From Deinococcus aestuarii (GTDB lineage: Bacteria; Deinococcota; Deinococci; Deinococcales; Deinococcaceae): a stretch of DNA of 64,000 nucleotides. The stretch's first letter is position 1; every line of letters starts with the position of its first letter. This document shows positions 19,458-27,930 of the stretch, in pieces. Location: positions 1 through 64,000 of the forward strand of contig NZ_JAHKSN010000009.1 of assembly GCF_018863415.1 (NCBI RefSeq), in the 5' to 3' direction. The notes under the pieces are model-generated. The model worked only from the letters and a program-made list of their open reading frames with translations. It made no database searches and was not told where the DNA came from. Position numbers and translations under genes: made by a program.

Positions 19458-20399
19458 TCAGGTCCCCTCTCTGGCGTCGCGCGCCATGATGCGGAATTGC
19501 AAGACCGTGAAGATCAGCATGGCGAGCCCGAACATAAAGGACATCGCGGAGGCGCTGGCGAACTGGTTGTTGGTGAAGGCCTCCTCGGTGATGTACTGGA
19601 TCGCGCTCTGGGTCGTGCGGTTGGGCCCGCCGTTGGTGATCACCAGCGTCTGCCCGAAAAGCTGGAAGCTCGCCAGCACCGTCGTCACGAACACGAAGAG
19701 GGTCACCGGCCCGAGCAGCGGCCAGGTGATGAAGCGGAACTTGGGCCACGCGGTCGCCCCGTCGATCTCGGCGGCCTCGTACAGGCTCTGGGAGATGTTG
19801 CCCAGCGCGGCGAGGTAGAGCGTCATGTTGAAGCCGATGGTCCACCACAGCGTCCCGACGACAATCGGAACCCAGGCGAGCCCCTCGGTGGAGAGGAAGG
19901 GCAGCGGCTGCATCCCCAGCAGATCGGTGCGCACCGCGTTCACGAGCCCGATCTGGTTGTCGAACATCCAGCGCCACAAGATGCCCATCACCGAGACGGT
20001 CAGGATGCCCGGCAGGAAAAACACCGCCCGGAAAAAGCTGCGCCCGAAGATGGGCCGGTAGAGCAGCAGCGCGAGCCCCAGCGACACGGCCACCAGCAGC
20101 GGCACGCTGACGACCGTGAAAAAGCCCGTGTTCAACATCGAGTTCCAGAAAAACTGCGCCTGCGGGGTGCTGAAGTCAAACAGGTTGCGGTAGTACTCCA
20201 GCCCCACGAAGGGCCGCGTCTCGGCCAGGAGGTCCCAGCGGTGCAGGCTGACGAAAAAGCCGTACCCGACCGGATACACCACGAACACCAGAAAGAGCAG
20301 CATGAAGGGCAGCAGGTACAGGTACGGCGTCAGCCCGCTGTTCTCGAAGCTGCGCCGCCGCCGGGGCGGAACGTTCTCACGCGGCAGGCTGAGGCTCAT
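19458..20399 (-). CDS. Polysaccharide-locus ABC importer, permease 1 (MalF type)
   Basis: A 313-residue membrane protein with family features: LTPYLYLLPFMLLFLVFVVY in helix 1 and the EAA loop LYEAAEIDGATAWPKFRFIT near residue 220. ATG at 20399 was preferred to in-frame upstream starts, which lie in GC-biased, low-complexity sequence. No dedicated ATPase gene is present in the locus. Confidence 0.92.
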   Translation of the reverse strand: MSLSLPRENVPPRRRRSFENSGLTPYLYLLPFMLLFLVFVVYPVGYGFFVSLHRWDLLAETRPFVGLEYYRNLFDFSTPQAQFFWNSMLNTGFFTVVSVPLLVAVSLGLALLLYRPIFGRSFFRAVFFLPGILTVSVMGILWRWMFDNQIGLVNAVRTDLLGMQPLPFLSTEGLAWVPIVVGTLWWTIGFNMTLYLAALGNISQSLYEAAEIDGATAWPKFRFITWPLLGPVTLFVFVTTVLASFQLFGQTLVITNGGPNRTTQSAIQYITEEAFTNNQFASASAMSFMFGLAMLIFTVLQFRIMARDAREGT

Positions 20400-20577
20400 G
20401 CGCGCCCCCGCTGGGGGCCGGAGGCGAAGGGCGGCCGCGAATGCCGGGGAAGGGGACATTCGCGGCGGGGGGCGCGGCGCGGGGTCGGGGACGTCATCTC
20501 GGGCACCTTCTCTTTCTGCGGGGAGGGCGGCGGGCCTCGGGGCGGGGCGGCTCCTGGGGAGGTGAGGAGGTGAAGGG

Positions 20578-20646
20578 GCGCCGGTCACGGGCGCGTCCAC
20601 TTCGGACGTGTGGGGCTCGTCCTCCGTTTGCATCCGTGACCGGCGC
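20578..20646 (-). terminator. Long intra-operon stem-loop after the binding-protein gene
   Basis: GCGCCGGTCACGG (20578-20590) and CCGTGACCGGCGC (20634-20646) form a perfect 13-bp stem. The loop contains a second small hairpin (CGTCC/GGACG). It lies 36 bases after the binding-protein stop and before the permeases, mirroring the hairpin at 11342. No U-run follows, so mRNA protection or attenuation is likelier than full termination. The rest of the 282-bp gap shows nothing. Confidence 0.55.
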
Positions 20647-20681
20647 GGGTGGGTCTGTTCAGTCGGCCTGCCGCTCCGCCC

Positions 20682-22007
20682 TTACTGGAAGGACTTGCGG
20701 GCCTGCGTGATCTGCTTGTTGGCCTCGCTGACCCCGGCGTCCAGGGCGGCCTTCACGCCCTGCTTGCCGCTGTAGGCGTTCGCCCAGGCGTTGTCGAAGG
20801 GCGCGAGCACCTGCCCGCCCCAGGGAAAGCCGCTCGTGGCGTAGATGCTGCCGAGCTTTTCGAAGACGCCCGCGATGGGTCGGCCCTCGAACTTCTTGTC
20901 GCGCGCCACCACGGGCGACACGGGCAGGCTGCCCGCCTCGGTCCAGGTCAGGTTCTGGGCGGGGGCCGTCATCCAGTTCATGAATTCCAGCGAGGCGCGG
21001 CGCTTGTTGGCGTCGTACCCGGCGCGCTGGCGGGGCAGGGTGAGGTGGCTCGATCCCCCCCACGCGGCGTCTTTCTGGCTGCCGATGCGCGGCACAAAGG
21101 CCACGCCGAAGTTCATCTTCTGCTGCTCGAAGCGGTCGGTGTACCACTGCCCGCTGGGGAAAAAGCAGACCTTGCCCTGGCTGAAGGCGGCGAGTTCGGC
21201 CTCCTCCGTGCTGTTGGCGCGGGCCACGCCGTGCTTTTGTACGAGGTCCACGAGAAACTGCACCGCCTCGACCGCCTGCGGGGTGTTGAAGCTGGCGTTG
21301 AGGCTCTTGTCGACCAGCGAGCCGCCGTTTTGCAAGATGGCGGCGTAGGCGAGGCGCGAGCCCACCCAGTTGTTGTACAGGCTCATGCCCCAGGTGCTGA
21401 GGTTCGCCTTGTTGAAGCCCGCCTGACCGGCCTTCTTGCCGCTCGTGTCGGTCGTGCACTGCTGGGCGGCGCGCAGGAGTTCGGCGCGCGTGGTGGGCAC
21501 CTTGGTCACGCCCGACTTCTGCATCAGGTCTTTGTTGTAGAACATCACGTACGCGACCGACGAAATCGGCACCCCGTAGGACTTGCCCTCGTAGTTGGCC
21601 GTCTGGAACAGCGGCCCGTAGTAGCGCGACTTGTCGATGCCCGCCGCGCGCATCTCCGCGTCGGTCAGCGGCGAGACGGCCCCGCGCGCGATGAAGTTGG
21701 TGATCTGGTCCTCGTTGATCACCACCACGTCGGGCGCCCGGCCCGAGGCGACGAGCGACGGGAGCTGCTGCCAGGTCGTGCCCCACGGCTGCGCCTGCCC
21801 GCGCACCTGGATGTTGGGGTGGGCGGCGTTGAACTGCTGGATCAGCCGCTCCATCACGGGCCGGTCGGCGCCGGTGAAGCCGTGCAGGAAGGTGAGCTGG
21901 ACCTTGGGTCCGGTGTAGGCCGACGGGGTGGAGGACTGGGCCCCGGCCGAACCGAGGGCGAGCAGGGTCAGCAGGGCGAGGCGGCCTGAGGCTGGAATGC
22001 GTTTCAT
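20682..22007 (-). CDS. Polysaccharide-locus ABC importer, binding protein (family 1)
   Basis: A 441-residue exported binding protein with a signal peptide ([23 protein letters not shown]). The mature protein opens with [20 protein letters not shown] and has [10 protein letters not shown] and [13 protein letters not shown], typical of UgpB/MalE-like oligosaccharide binders. GGAGG precedes ATG. First gene of the locus with two permeases and three GH43 enzymes, so arabino- or xylo-oligosaccharides are the likely ligand. Confidence 0.92.
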   Translation of the reverse strand: MKRIPASGRLALLTLLALGSAGAQSSTPSAYTGPKVQLTFLHGFTGADRPVMERLIQQFNAAHPNIQVRGQAQPWGTTWQQLPSLVASGRAPDVVVINEDQITNFIARGAVSPLTDAEMRAAGIDKSRYYGPLFQTANYEGKSYGVPISSVAYVMFYNKDLMQKSGVTKVPTTRAELLRAAQQCTTDTSGKKAGQAGFNKANLSTWGMSLYNNWVGSRLAYAAILQNGGSLVDKSLNASFNTPQAVEAVQFLVDLVQKHGVARANSTEEAELAAFSQGKVCFFPSGQWYTDRFEQQKMNFGVAFVPRIGSQKDAAWGGSSHLTLPRQRAGYDANKRRASLEFMNWMTAPAQNLTWTEAGSLPVSPVVARDKKFEGRPIAGVFEKLGSIYATSGFPWGGQVLAPFDNAWANAYSGKQGVKAALDAGVSEANKQITQARKSFQ

Positions 22008-22092
22008 GAGACCTCCAGGGTCAGAGAAGCCGCCCCCGAGAGGGGCAGCACGGTGGCGCGGGCTAGACATCGGGCAGGCACGTGGACGCCTG

Positions 22093-22102
22093 AACGTTTA
22101 TA
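22093..22102 (-). promoter_or_regulatory. Candidate -10 box and operator of the polysaccharide locus
   Basis: On the minus strand TATAAA (22102-22097) runs directly into AACGTTCA (22098-22091). The same octamer lies at the start site of the RbsA-type operon (8371-8380). No good -35 is seen 17 bases upstream, which suits an activator- or inducer-controlled promoter. The remaining 22008-22489 gap holds no recognisable gene. Confidence 0.5.
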
Positions 22103-22489
22103 GGGGTTTCCTTGCTGGCAGGGTACACCGCCCCCCGAAGGCCGTCAAATGTGCTCTCCCACGCGTTGACACCTGTTCAGGCCGTCTGAGACCGCGTTGC
22201 CGGAAGGGGTGGCCGGTCCCCGGCGCCGGGTCCCCCTACCCCGGCCGGGGCGCGCCATGACCTCCATTCCGGGAGAGCGTCCAGGCGCGGTTTTTCCGGG
22301 GCGGGTGGTCGGCGGGCGCAGCGGCCCGCGCCGCCTCGGTTCTCACGGCCGTGCCGGTGAGGCACCGGGGTCCATGAACAGTTGTTCAACCCCCTGCGGG
22401 CCCGGCCGGGACGAGCAGCCACTCAGGCGCCGGGTTGACTCCGCGTTCCCGGCGCCCTTACTCTCCCGGCTCAGGAAGGGGGAGACGTT

Positions 22490-23272
22490 ATGGGCATGCT
22501 GGAGGGCAAGGTCGCCTTCATCACCGGGGGCGCGAGCGGGATCGGGGCGGGGACGGCGCGGCGGTTCGCGCAGGAGGGGGCGCGGGTGATGATCGCCGAC
22601 GTGCAGGCGGAGGAGGGCGCGCGGGTGTGCGACGAGATCGCCCGCGCGGGTGGGGAGGCCGGGTACGTGGACTGCAACGTGAGCGACCCGGAGGCGGTGC
22701 GCGCGGCCGTCGCGGCGACCGTCTCGCGGTTCGGCGGGCTCGACATCGTGTTCGCCAACGCGGGCATCAACGGGGTGTGGGCGCCCATCGACGAACTCCA
22801 GCCGGGGGAGTGGGACCGCACCCTCGACATCAACCTGAGGGGCACGTACCTGACGGTGCATTTCGCGGTGCCGCACCTCAAGGCGCGGGGCGGCGGCAGC
22901 ATCCTGATCACGAGCAGCGTGAACGGCACCCGCACCTTCTCCAGCCCGGGCGCGAGCGCGTACAGCACCTCCAAGGCGGGGCAGGTCGCCTTCATGAAGA
23001 TGATCGCCCTGGAACTCGGGCGCCACCAGATCCGCTGCAACGCGGTGTGCCCGGGCCTGATCCACACCCACATCGGGGAGCGCACCGAGCAGCGCCACAC
23101 CGAAGAGATCGGCATCGAGGTCGAGCTGCCGCAGGGGAGCCCGGCGCTGCGGGGGGGTGAGGGCGACCCCGTGGATGTGGCGGACACCTGCCTCTTCCTG
23201 GCCTCCGACCTCGGGCGGCACGTCTCGGGCGTGGAGGTCTACGTGGACGGCGGGGCGTCGCTGCTGCGCTGA
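22490..23272 (+). CDS. SDR-family oxidoreductase
   Basis: A 260-residue classical SDR with TGGASGIG near residue 13, NAGI near 90, Ser in ITSSVNG near 144, and YSTSK near 158, so the catalytic tetrad looks complete. Acidic residues after strand 2 (MIADVQ) suggest NAD rather than NADP. GGGGGAG precedes ATG. It is divergent from the polysaccharide locus, so a sugar or sugar-alcohol substrate is possible but not shown. Confidence 0.92.
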   Translation: MGMLEGKVAFITGGASGIGAGTARRFAQEGARVMIADVQAEEGARVCDEIARAGGEAGYVDCNVSDPEAVRAAVAATVSRFGGLDIVFANAGINGVWAPIDELQPGEWDRTLDINLRGTYLTVHFAVPHLKARGGGSILITSSVNGTRTFSSPGASAYSTSKAGQVAFMKMIALELGRHQIRCNAVCPGLIHTHIGERTEQRHTEEIGIEVELPQGSPALRGGEGDPVDVADTCLFLASDLGRHVSGVEVYVDGGASLLR

Positions 23273-23279
23273 GGGGCGC

Positions 23280-24401
23280 TCAGGGCGGGGGCCCGGGGTC
23301 CACCTCGGCCCGGTTGCGGCCCCCGTGCTTGGCCGCGTAGAGCAGCTCGTCGGCGCGGCGGAAGAGGGTCTGCGGGTCGTCTCCGGGGCGCCACACGGCG
23401 ACCCCCAGGCTGAGGGTGACCCGGCCCACCCGGAAGTCGTGGGCCTCCACGGCGGCGCGCAGGCGTTCGGCGGCGCGGGCGGCGGCCACCCGGTCGGCGC
23501 CCGGCAGCAGCCAGACGAACTCCTCGCCGCCCCAGCGCGCGAGCACGTCCCCGGCCCGCCCCTCGCGCCGGGCGAGGACGGCGAGGTCGCGCAGCACGCG
23601 GTCGCCGACCGGGTGGCCGTGGGTGTCGTTGACCCGCTTGAAGGCGTCGAGGTCGAAGGTGATCAGGCTGAGCGGCCCGGGCTGACGGGAGACCTGCGCG
23701 GCGGCGATGTTCAGCGCGTGGTCAAAGGCGCGGCGGTTGAGCAGCCCCGTGAGGTCGTCGACGTGGGCGTGCCGTTCCAGCACGCTGCGCTCCTGCTCCA
23801 GCCGCGCCTGGCGCATGTACACCACGGTCAACACCTGGAGCAGCAGGTAAAACGACCCCACCACGAGGGTGTGGAGGACGAGCAGGTTCGTCACCCCGGC
23901 GGGAGTCGCCAGCCCCGAGAAGACCGCCTGGAAGCCCGCCGCCGCCTTGAGCCCCAGGCTGAGCACGCAGATCCCCAGGGCGAGCCGCTGCGACCACGGC
24001 GACGGGAACACCAGCCACGAGCACACCATCATCACCAGGGGCAGGTAGATGTGGCGGGCCGTCACGAGGTAGGCGGTGTCCTCCACGTTCAGGCCCGGCG
24101 GCAGGAGCTGGAAACCCAGCGCGTCGAACGCGAGGGCCATCCCCGTCGCCCCGAAGAACGTGAGGCGGATCACCAGCAGCCGCGAGCGCCGGAACACGAG
24201 CATCCCGAGAAAGCCCAGCAGGAATACCAGCCCGAACACCAGATTCAGCCCCGCGCTCAGGGGGTGCGTTCCCCATTCCAGCGCGGCGCGCATCAGCTCC
24301 GCCGATCCCACGACGGGCAGGATGCGGCCGATCACGCCTTCGAGCGCGCGGACGTACTCGCCGGTGAAGATGGAGGGGAGGGGGGCAGGGGGTCGCGTCA
24401 T
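23280..24401 (-). CDS. Membrane-bound diguanylate cyclase (GGDEF)
   Basis: Makes cyclic di-GMP. The 373-residue protein has about six hydrophobic segments (residues ~45-200), then a coiled linker and a GGDEF domain starting DDLTGLLNRRAF near 215. The active-site loop reads GGEEF near 290. The inhibitory RxxD site (RAGD) lies exactly five residues before it, so product inhibition should operate. The N-terminal sensor resembles 7TM-type membrane sensors; its signal is unknown. Convergent with the SDR gene, 7 bp apart. Confidence 0.9.
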   Translation of the reverse strand: MTRPPAPLPSIFTGEYVRALEGVIGRILPVVGSAELMRAALEWGTHPLSAGLNLVFGLVFLLGFLGMLVFRRSRLLVIRLTFFGATGMALAFDALGFQLLPPGLNVEDTAYLVTARHIYLPLVMMVCSWLVFPSPWSQRLALGICVLSLGLKAAAGFQAVFSGLATPAGVTNLLVLHTLVVGSFYLLLQVLTVVYMRQARLEQERSVLERHAHVDDLTGLLNRRAFDHALNIAAAQVSRQPGPLSLITFDLDAFKRVNDTHGHPVGDRVLRDLAVLARREGRAGDVLARWGGEEFVWLLPGADRVAAARAAERLRAAVEAHDFRVGRVTLSLGVAVWRPGDDPQTLFRRADELLYAAKHGGRNRAEVDPGPPP

Positions 24402-24495
24402 GGCGTCGGGGCGACGCGCAAGTACGGCGTCTACTTCCCCGTAGTATCATCCCCGCCGGTAACAACACTCTGACTCCGGGCGCCCACGTGGGCCT

Positions 24496-25416
24496 TCATC
24501 CGGACCGCCGCCGGGGGCCCTCCCCTCCCCCCACCCACTCGGCCTGCCCGGCCTCTTCCGGGGGCGGCCCGCCGCCCTCCCGCCGCAGCAGGACGTGCCG
24601 GGTGGGCCGCGCGGGGGTGATGCCCGCCTCCCGCAGCGCGGGCACGACGGCCTCCAGCACCTCGTCCTGGGCGAGGATCGCCTCACGGCGCACGGGGGGC
24701 TCGATCCAGAACCTCACCTCCAGGTTCACGCCGAGGTCGTCGTAGGTCCGCACGACGACCCGGGGGGCGGGGTCTTCCAGGACGTCCCTCAGCCCGGCGA
24801 CGGCCTCCAGAATGATCCGCTTGACCGTGGCGAGGTCCTCGTCGAAGCCGACGGTAAGGCCCACGTCGAGCCGCCGCTGCTCGTAGGCGGTGTTCACGAC
24901 CACCCGGTTGGTGAACAGTTCGCTGTTGGGAATCACGACCTGGCGGTTGTCGTAGGTGCGGATCAAGGTGGCGCGGACCTGAATGTCCTCCACCGTGCCC
25001 TCGTGGTCGCCGCTCACGATCTGGTCGCCGATGCGAAAAGGACGGGTGAGGAGAATCAGCAGCCCCGCGAGCAGGTTCTGGAAGATGTCCTTGAAGGCGA
25101 ACCCGATGGCGATGCCGCTGACGCCCAGCGCCCCGAAAAGCGAGGCCGCGTTGAGTTCGGGGATGATCACCGTCAGGGCCACCAGCCCCCCGAGGGCGAG
25201 CACCCCCCACGAGGCGAGCCGCGAGAACACGAGCGCCGTGCCCGGCTGGTGGCCCGCCCGCTCGGTGAGCGAGTGGACGGCCCGGCGGGACAGCCCGGCG
25301 GCGAACACGAACAGCACGAAGATCCCGGCCCCGATCACGACATTCGGGATGGCGGTGATCAGGCTCTGGAGCATCCCCTGAAGCCGGGTCCAGGCGGCCT
25401 CGATGTTCAGGTTCAT
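24496..25416 (-). CDS. mscS: Small-conductance mechanosensitive channel (MscS family)
   Basis: Releases solutes when membrane tension rises. The 306-residue protein has three transmembrane helices. The pore helix reads LFGALGVSGIAIGFAFKDIFQNLLAG near residues 92-117, followed by the beta domain (RPFRIGDQI, GTVEDIQVRATLIRTYDNRQ) and an alpha/beta C-terminal domain. The last ~25 residues are Gly/Pro/Arg-rich and probably disordered. ATG stands six bases after TAGGGT, a leaderless-type arrangement. Confidence 0.92.
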   Translation of the reverse strand: MNLNIEAAWTRLQGMLQSLITAIPNVVIGAGIFVLFVFAAGLSRRAVHSLTERAGHQPGTALVFSRLASWGVLALGGLVALTVIIPELNAASLFGALGVSGIAIGFAFKDIFQNLLAGLLILLTRPFRIGDQIVSGDHEGTVEDIQVRATLIRTYDNRQVVIPNSELFTNRVVVNTAYEQRRLDVGLTVGFDEDLATVKRIILEAVAGLRDVLEDPAPRVVVRTYDDLGVNLEVRFWIEPPVRREAILAQDEVLEAVVPALREAGITPARPTRHVLLRREGGGPPPEEAGQAEWVGGGEGPRRRSG

Positions 25417-25513
25417 GGCTCCACCCTAAGGGTTTTCGGAAGACCGCGGGGGCCGCAGGCTGGAGGGGGGCGAGGCCGGGTATCCTGAGCCTCCCCTAGT
25501 TGCGGAGGTCCCC

Positions 25514-26407
25514 ATGTCAGACAGCCCTCTCCCCTCCCCCGCCGACCTCCACCCACGGCGGCGCCTGCCCGTCCTCGACTCCGAGATCGCCTTCGTGGAC
25601 ACGGGCGGCGACGGTCCTCCGGTCGTCTTCTTGCACGGCAACCCGACCTCCTCGTATCTGTGGCGCAACGTGATCTCCGAGGTCGGGCCGCTCGGGCGCT
25701 GCCTCGCCCCCGACCTGATCGGGATGGGGGGGTCGGGGAGGGCGCCGGACGGGAGTTCTACGCTGGCCGACCACGCCCGGTACCTCGACGCGTGGTTCGG
25801 GGCGCTCGACCTGCGCGGGGTCACGCTCGTGCTCCACGACTGGGGCGGGGCGCTGGGCTTTCACTGGGCGCGGCGGCACCCGGAGCGGGTGGCCCGGCTC
25901 GCGTACATGGAGACCATCGTGATGCCCCTGGGCTGGGAGGACTGGGACCCGGGCGGGCGGGGCATCTTCCGGGCGATGCGCGGCCCCGGCGGGGAGGAGC
26001 TGATCCTCGGGAAAAACGTCTTCGTCGAGCGGATTCTGCCCGCGTCGGTGATCCGCCCGCTCGGCGAGGAGGAGATGGAGGCCTACCGCGCCCCCTTCCG
26101 TGAACCCGGCGAGGGGCGGCGGCCCATGCTCACCTTTCCCCGGCAACTGCCCATCGAGGGCGTGCCCGCGGACGTGGTGGCCCTCGTGGAGGAATACGGC
26201 GCGTGGTTGAGCGCGAGCCCGCTGCCCAAACTCTTCGTCAACGCCGAGCCCGGTTCCATCCTCGTCGGGCGCCAGCGCGAGTTCTGCCGCGCGTGGCCGA
26301 ATCAGAGGGAAGTGACGGTGGCGGGGCGTCACTTCCTTCAGGAGGATTCCCCGCGTGAGATCGGACGGGCGGTGGCGGCGTTCATCCGGGAGACGCCGCC
26401 GGGGTGA
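25514..26407 (+). CDS. dhaA: Haloalkane dehalogenase (DhaA subfamily II)
   Basis: Hydrolyses haloalkanes to alcohol plus halide in the cytoplasm. The 297-residue protein has every DhaA active-site element: HGNPTSSYLWRN with halide-binding Asn43, nucleophile Asp109 in LHDWGG, halide-binding Trp110, catalytic Glu133 in YMETIV (the subfamily II position), and His273 in RHFLQEDSP. GGAGG precedes ATG, and TATCCT about 40 bases upstream is a candidate -10. It stands alone, convergent with the kinase-like gene. Confidence 0.93.
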   Translation: MSDSPLPSPADLHPRRRLPVLDSEIAFVDTGGDGPPVVFLHGNPTSSYLWRNVISEVGPLGRCLAPDLIGMGGSGRAPDGSSTLADHARYLDAWFGALDLRGVTLVLHDWGGALGFHWARRHPERVARLAYMETIVMPLGWEDWDPGGRGIFRAMRGPGGEELILGKNVFVERILPASVIRPLGEEEMEAYRAPFREPGEGRRPMLTFPRQLPIEGVPADVVALVEEYGAWLSASPLPKLFVNAEPGSILVGRQREFCRAWPNQREVTVAGRHFLQEDSPREIGRAVAAFIRETPPG

Positions 26408-26416
26408 GGGAGGAGA

Positions 26417-26433
26417 GGCGAGGTCTCCTCGCC
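26417..26433. terminator. Hairpin between convergent genes
   Basis: GGCGAGG / CCTCGCC with a 3-base loop, immediately after the dhaA stop codon and before the convergent kinase-like gene end. Confidence 0.6.
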
Positions 26434-26436
26434 CCC

Positions 26437-27405
26437 TTACCCGCCCAGCGCCCGCCCCGCCGCCTCCAACAGGGCCGCCGCGTGGGCCGTCCGTCCGGGT
26501 CTCCGCTTGACGGCGAGCCGGGCGGCCTTGCGTAGGCAGGCCAGCGCCTCGTAGAAGGGCAGGTTGCCTCCGGCGGCGGGGATGGCCTCCAGATAGCGGC
26601 GTGCGAAGGCCCGCGCCTCCTGCGACACCGTTCCGGCGAGGGCGGGCTCGCGGGCGGCGAGGTGTCGCAGGGACCCCAGGAAACGCCCGGCGTCCTGGGC
26701 GGGGTCCCCGACCCCCCAGGAGTCCCAGTCGATCACGGTAGCCCGGGTGGGCGTCAGGAAGACATGCGAGACGACGAAATCCCCGTGGATCAGGTGGGGA
26801 GTCGGCGGCCACCCGGGTCGCGCCGACTCCAGGCGAAGGAGGAGCCGCCTGCCCGTTTCCCCGAGGGGAGGGGCGGCCTCACCCAGCGTCCCGGCCCAGC
26901 GCCGCGCCTGGGGGAGGGGGTCGCGCATCCGGTAGACGGGGGGAAGGGGCAGCGCCGAGCCGTGGAGCGCCGCGAGCCACTCCGCCGCCCTCTCCCCCAC
27001 CCCGGACTCGCCCCGGCGCAGGAGGTCGCGGGCGGGCGTGCCGGGGGCCTCCTCCGTGACCAGCAGGCGCCATCTGGGCACGTAGAGCAGGGGTGCCGGG
27101 ACGCCCAGCGCCCCCTCCAGTCCGCCCCGGCGCAGGGCGGCGAGGGTGCGGGCCACGTCGGGACGCTCCCGGGCGTAGACCTTGGCGATCAGGGGCCGCG
27201 CCTCACCCCCCGCGCAGGCGGCGAGACGCAGGGTCCAGCGGCTCCCGGCATGCTCGCGCAGCGGGGTGACCTCCCGCACCCGCAGGGGATGGGGTCCGGG
27301 CAGCAGGGGCGCCAGCAGACCCGTGGCCCCCGCCGGGTGGGCGAGGCGGCGCACCAGGGGCGGGGCCGCCTCCCAGCCCGGGGACCACCCGGGCGGCAGG
27401 CTCAC
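26437..27405 (-). CDS. Aminoglycoside-phosphotransferase-fold protein
   Basis: A 322-residue protein with the APH/choline-kinase fold. The N-lobe has a lysine strand (PLIAKVYAR) near residue 72. The catalytic loop is LIHGDFVVSHVF near 207 and the metal site VIDWDSWGVGDPAQD near 225. In the Brenner loop the usual Asn is replaced by His (HGDxxxSH), while the catalytic Asp and the second Asp remain, so activity is uncertain. It uses a GTG start after GGGTGAGGGG. It follows the amphi-Trp gene by 24 bp and is probably in one operon with it. A small-metabolite kinase role is more likely than antibiotic resistance. Confidence 0.85.
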   Translation of the reverse strand: MSLPPGWSPGWEAAPPLVRRLAHPAGATGLLAPLLPGPHPLRVREVTPLREHAGSRWTLRLAACAGGEARPLIAKVYARERPDVARTLAALRRGGLEGALGVPAPLLYVPRWRLLVTEEAPGTPARDLLRRGESGVGERAAEWLAALHGSALPLPPVYRMRDPLPQARRWAGTLGEAAPPLGETGRRLLLRLESARPGWPPTPHLIHGDFVVSHVFLTPTRATVIDWDSWGVGDPAQDAGRFLGSLRHLAAREPALAGTVSQEARAFARRYLEAIPAAGGNLPFYEALACLRKAARLAVKRRPGRTAHAAALLEAAGRALGG

Positions 27406-27429
27406 CCCCTCACCCGGCGGGGGCGGCGT

Positions 27430-27900
27430 TCAGGCGTCTCCGGAGCCAGAGGGCGGCTCCCCGGAAGGCTGGCCGCCCTGCCGACCGGAACCGCCCGGTC
27501 GGCCCCCGCGACCCTGGCTGCCCTGACCAGTCTGGCCGCCCGGGCTGGCCGCTTCTCCCTGACGGCCCTGGGTGCTCTGCCCTCCGCTCGTGGATTCCAC
27601 GCCGGGGGTGATTTCCAGGCGCTCCTCGGGCTGGGGCGTCTCCCAGCGCAGGTCGAGTTTCAGAACGCTCTGGTCGCCCTCCTCCCCGGCCTCCAGCCTC
27701 AGCTCGGCGCGCTCCCCGACGCGCAGGGCGGCGAGTTCCTGGCCCCGGCGGATGGTGACGCCGCCCGCGTGCAGGGCCTGGGCCAGCGTCTCCAGGTAGG
27801 TGGCGGCCTCCCCGACCTCCAGGGTGGCGCGGGCACGGACCATCCGGCCTCCGCCTTCCTCGCGTTCGCTGCGTTCCTTGGGACTGCGGTGATGGGACAT
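27430..27900 (-). CDS. Amphi-Trp domain protein with a Gly/Ser/Gln-rich tail
   Basis: A 156-residue protein. Residues ~20-95 match the amphi-Trp domain: a helix EAATYLETLAQALHAGGV, then strands ending in LKLDLRWE with the conserved Trp. Residues ~100-156 are a low-complexity GQ/GG/PSG tail, likely disordered. The family has no firm function. ATG at 27900 follows AAGGAG; an earlier in-frame TTG was rejected. Middle gene of a three-gene minus-strand group. Confidence 0.82.
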   Translation of the reverse strand: MSHHRSPKERSEREEGGGRMVRARATLEVGEAATYLETLAQALHAGGVTIRRGQELAALRVGERAELRLEAGEEGDQSVLKLDLRWETPQPEERLEITPGVESTSGGQSTQGRQGEAASPGGQTGQGSQGRGGRPGGSGRQGGQPSGEPPSGSGDA

Positions 27901-27930
27901 GATTTCACGCTCCTTGTGCAAAACGAGGGC

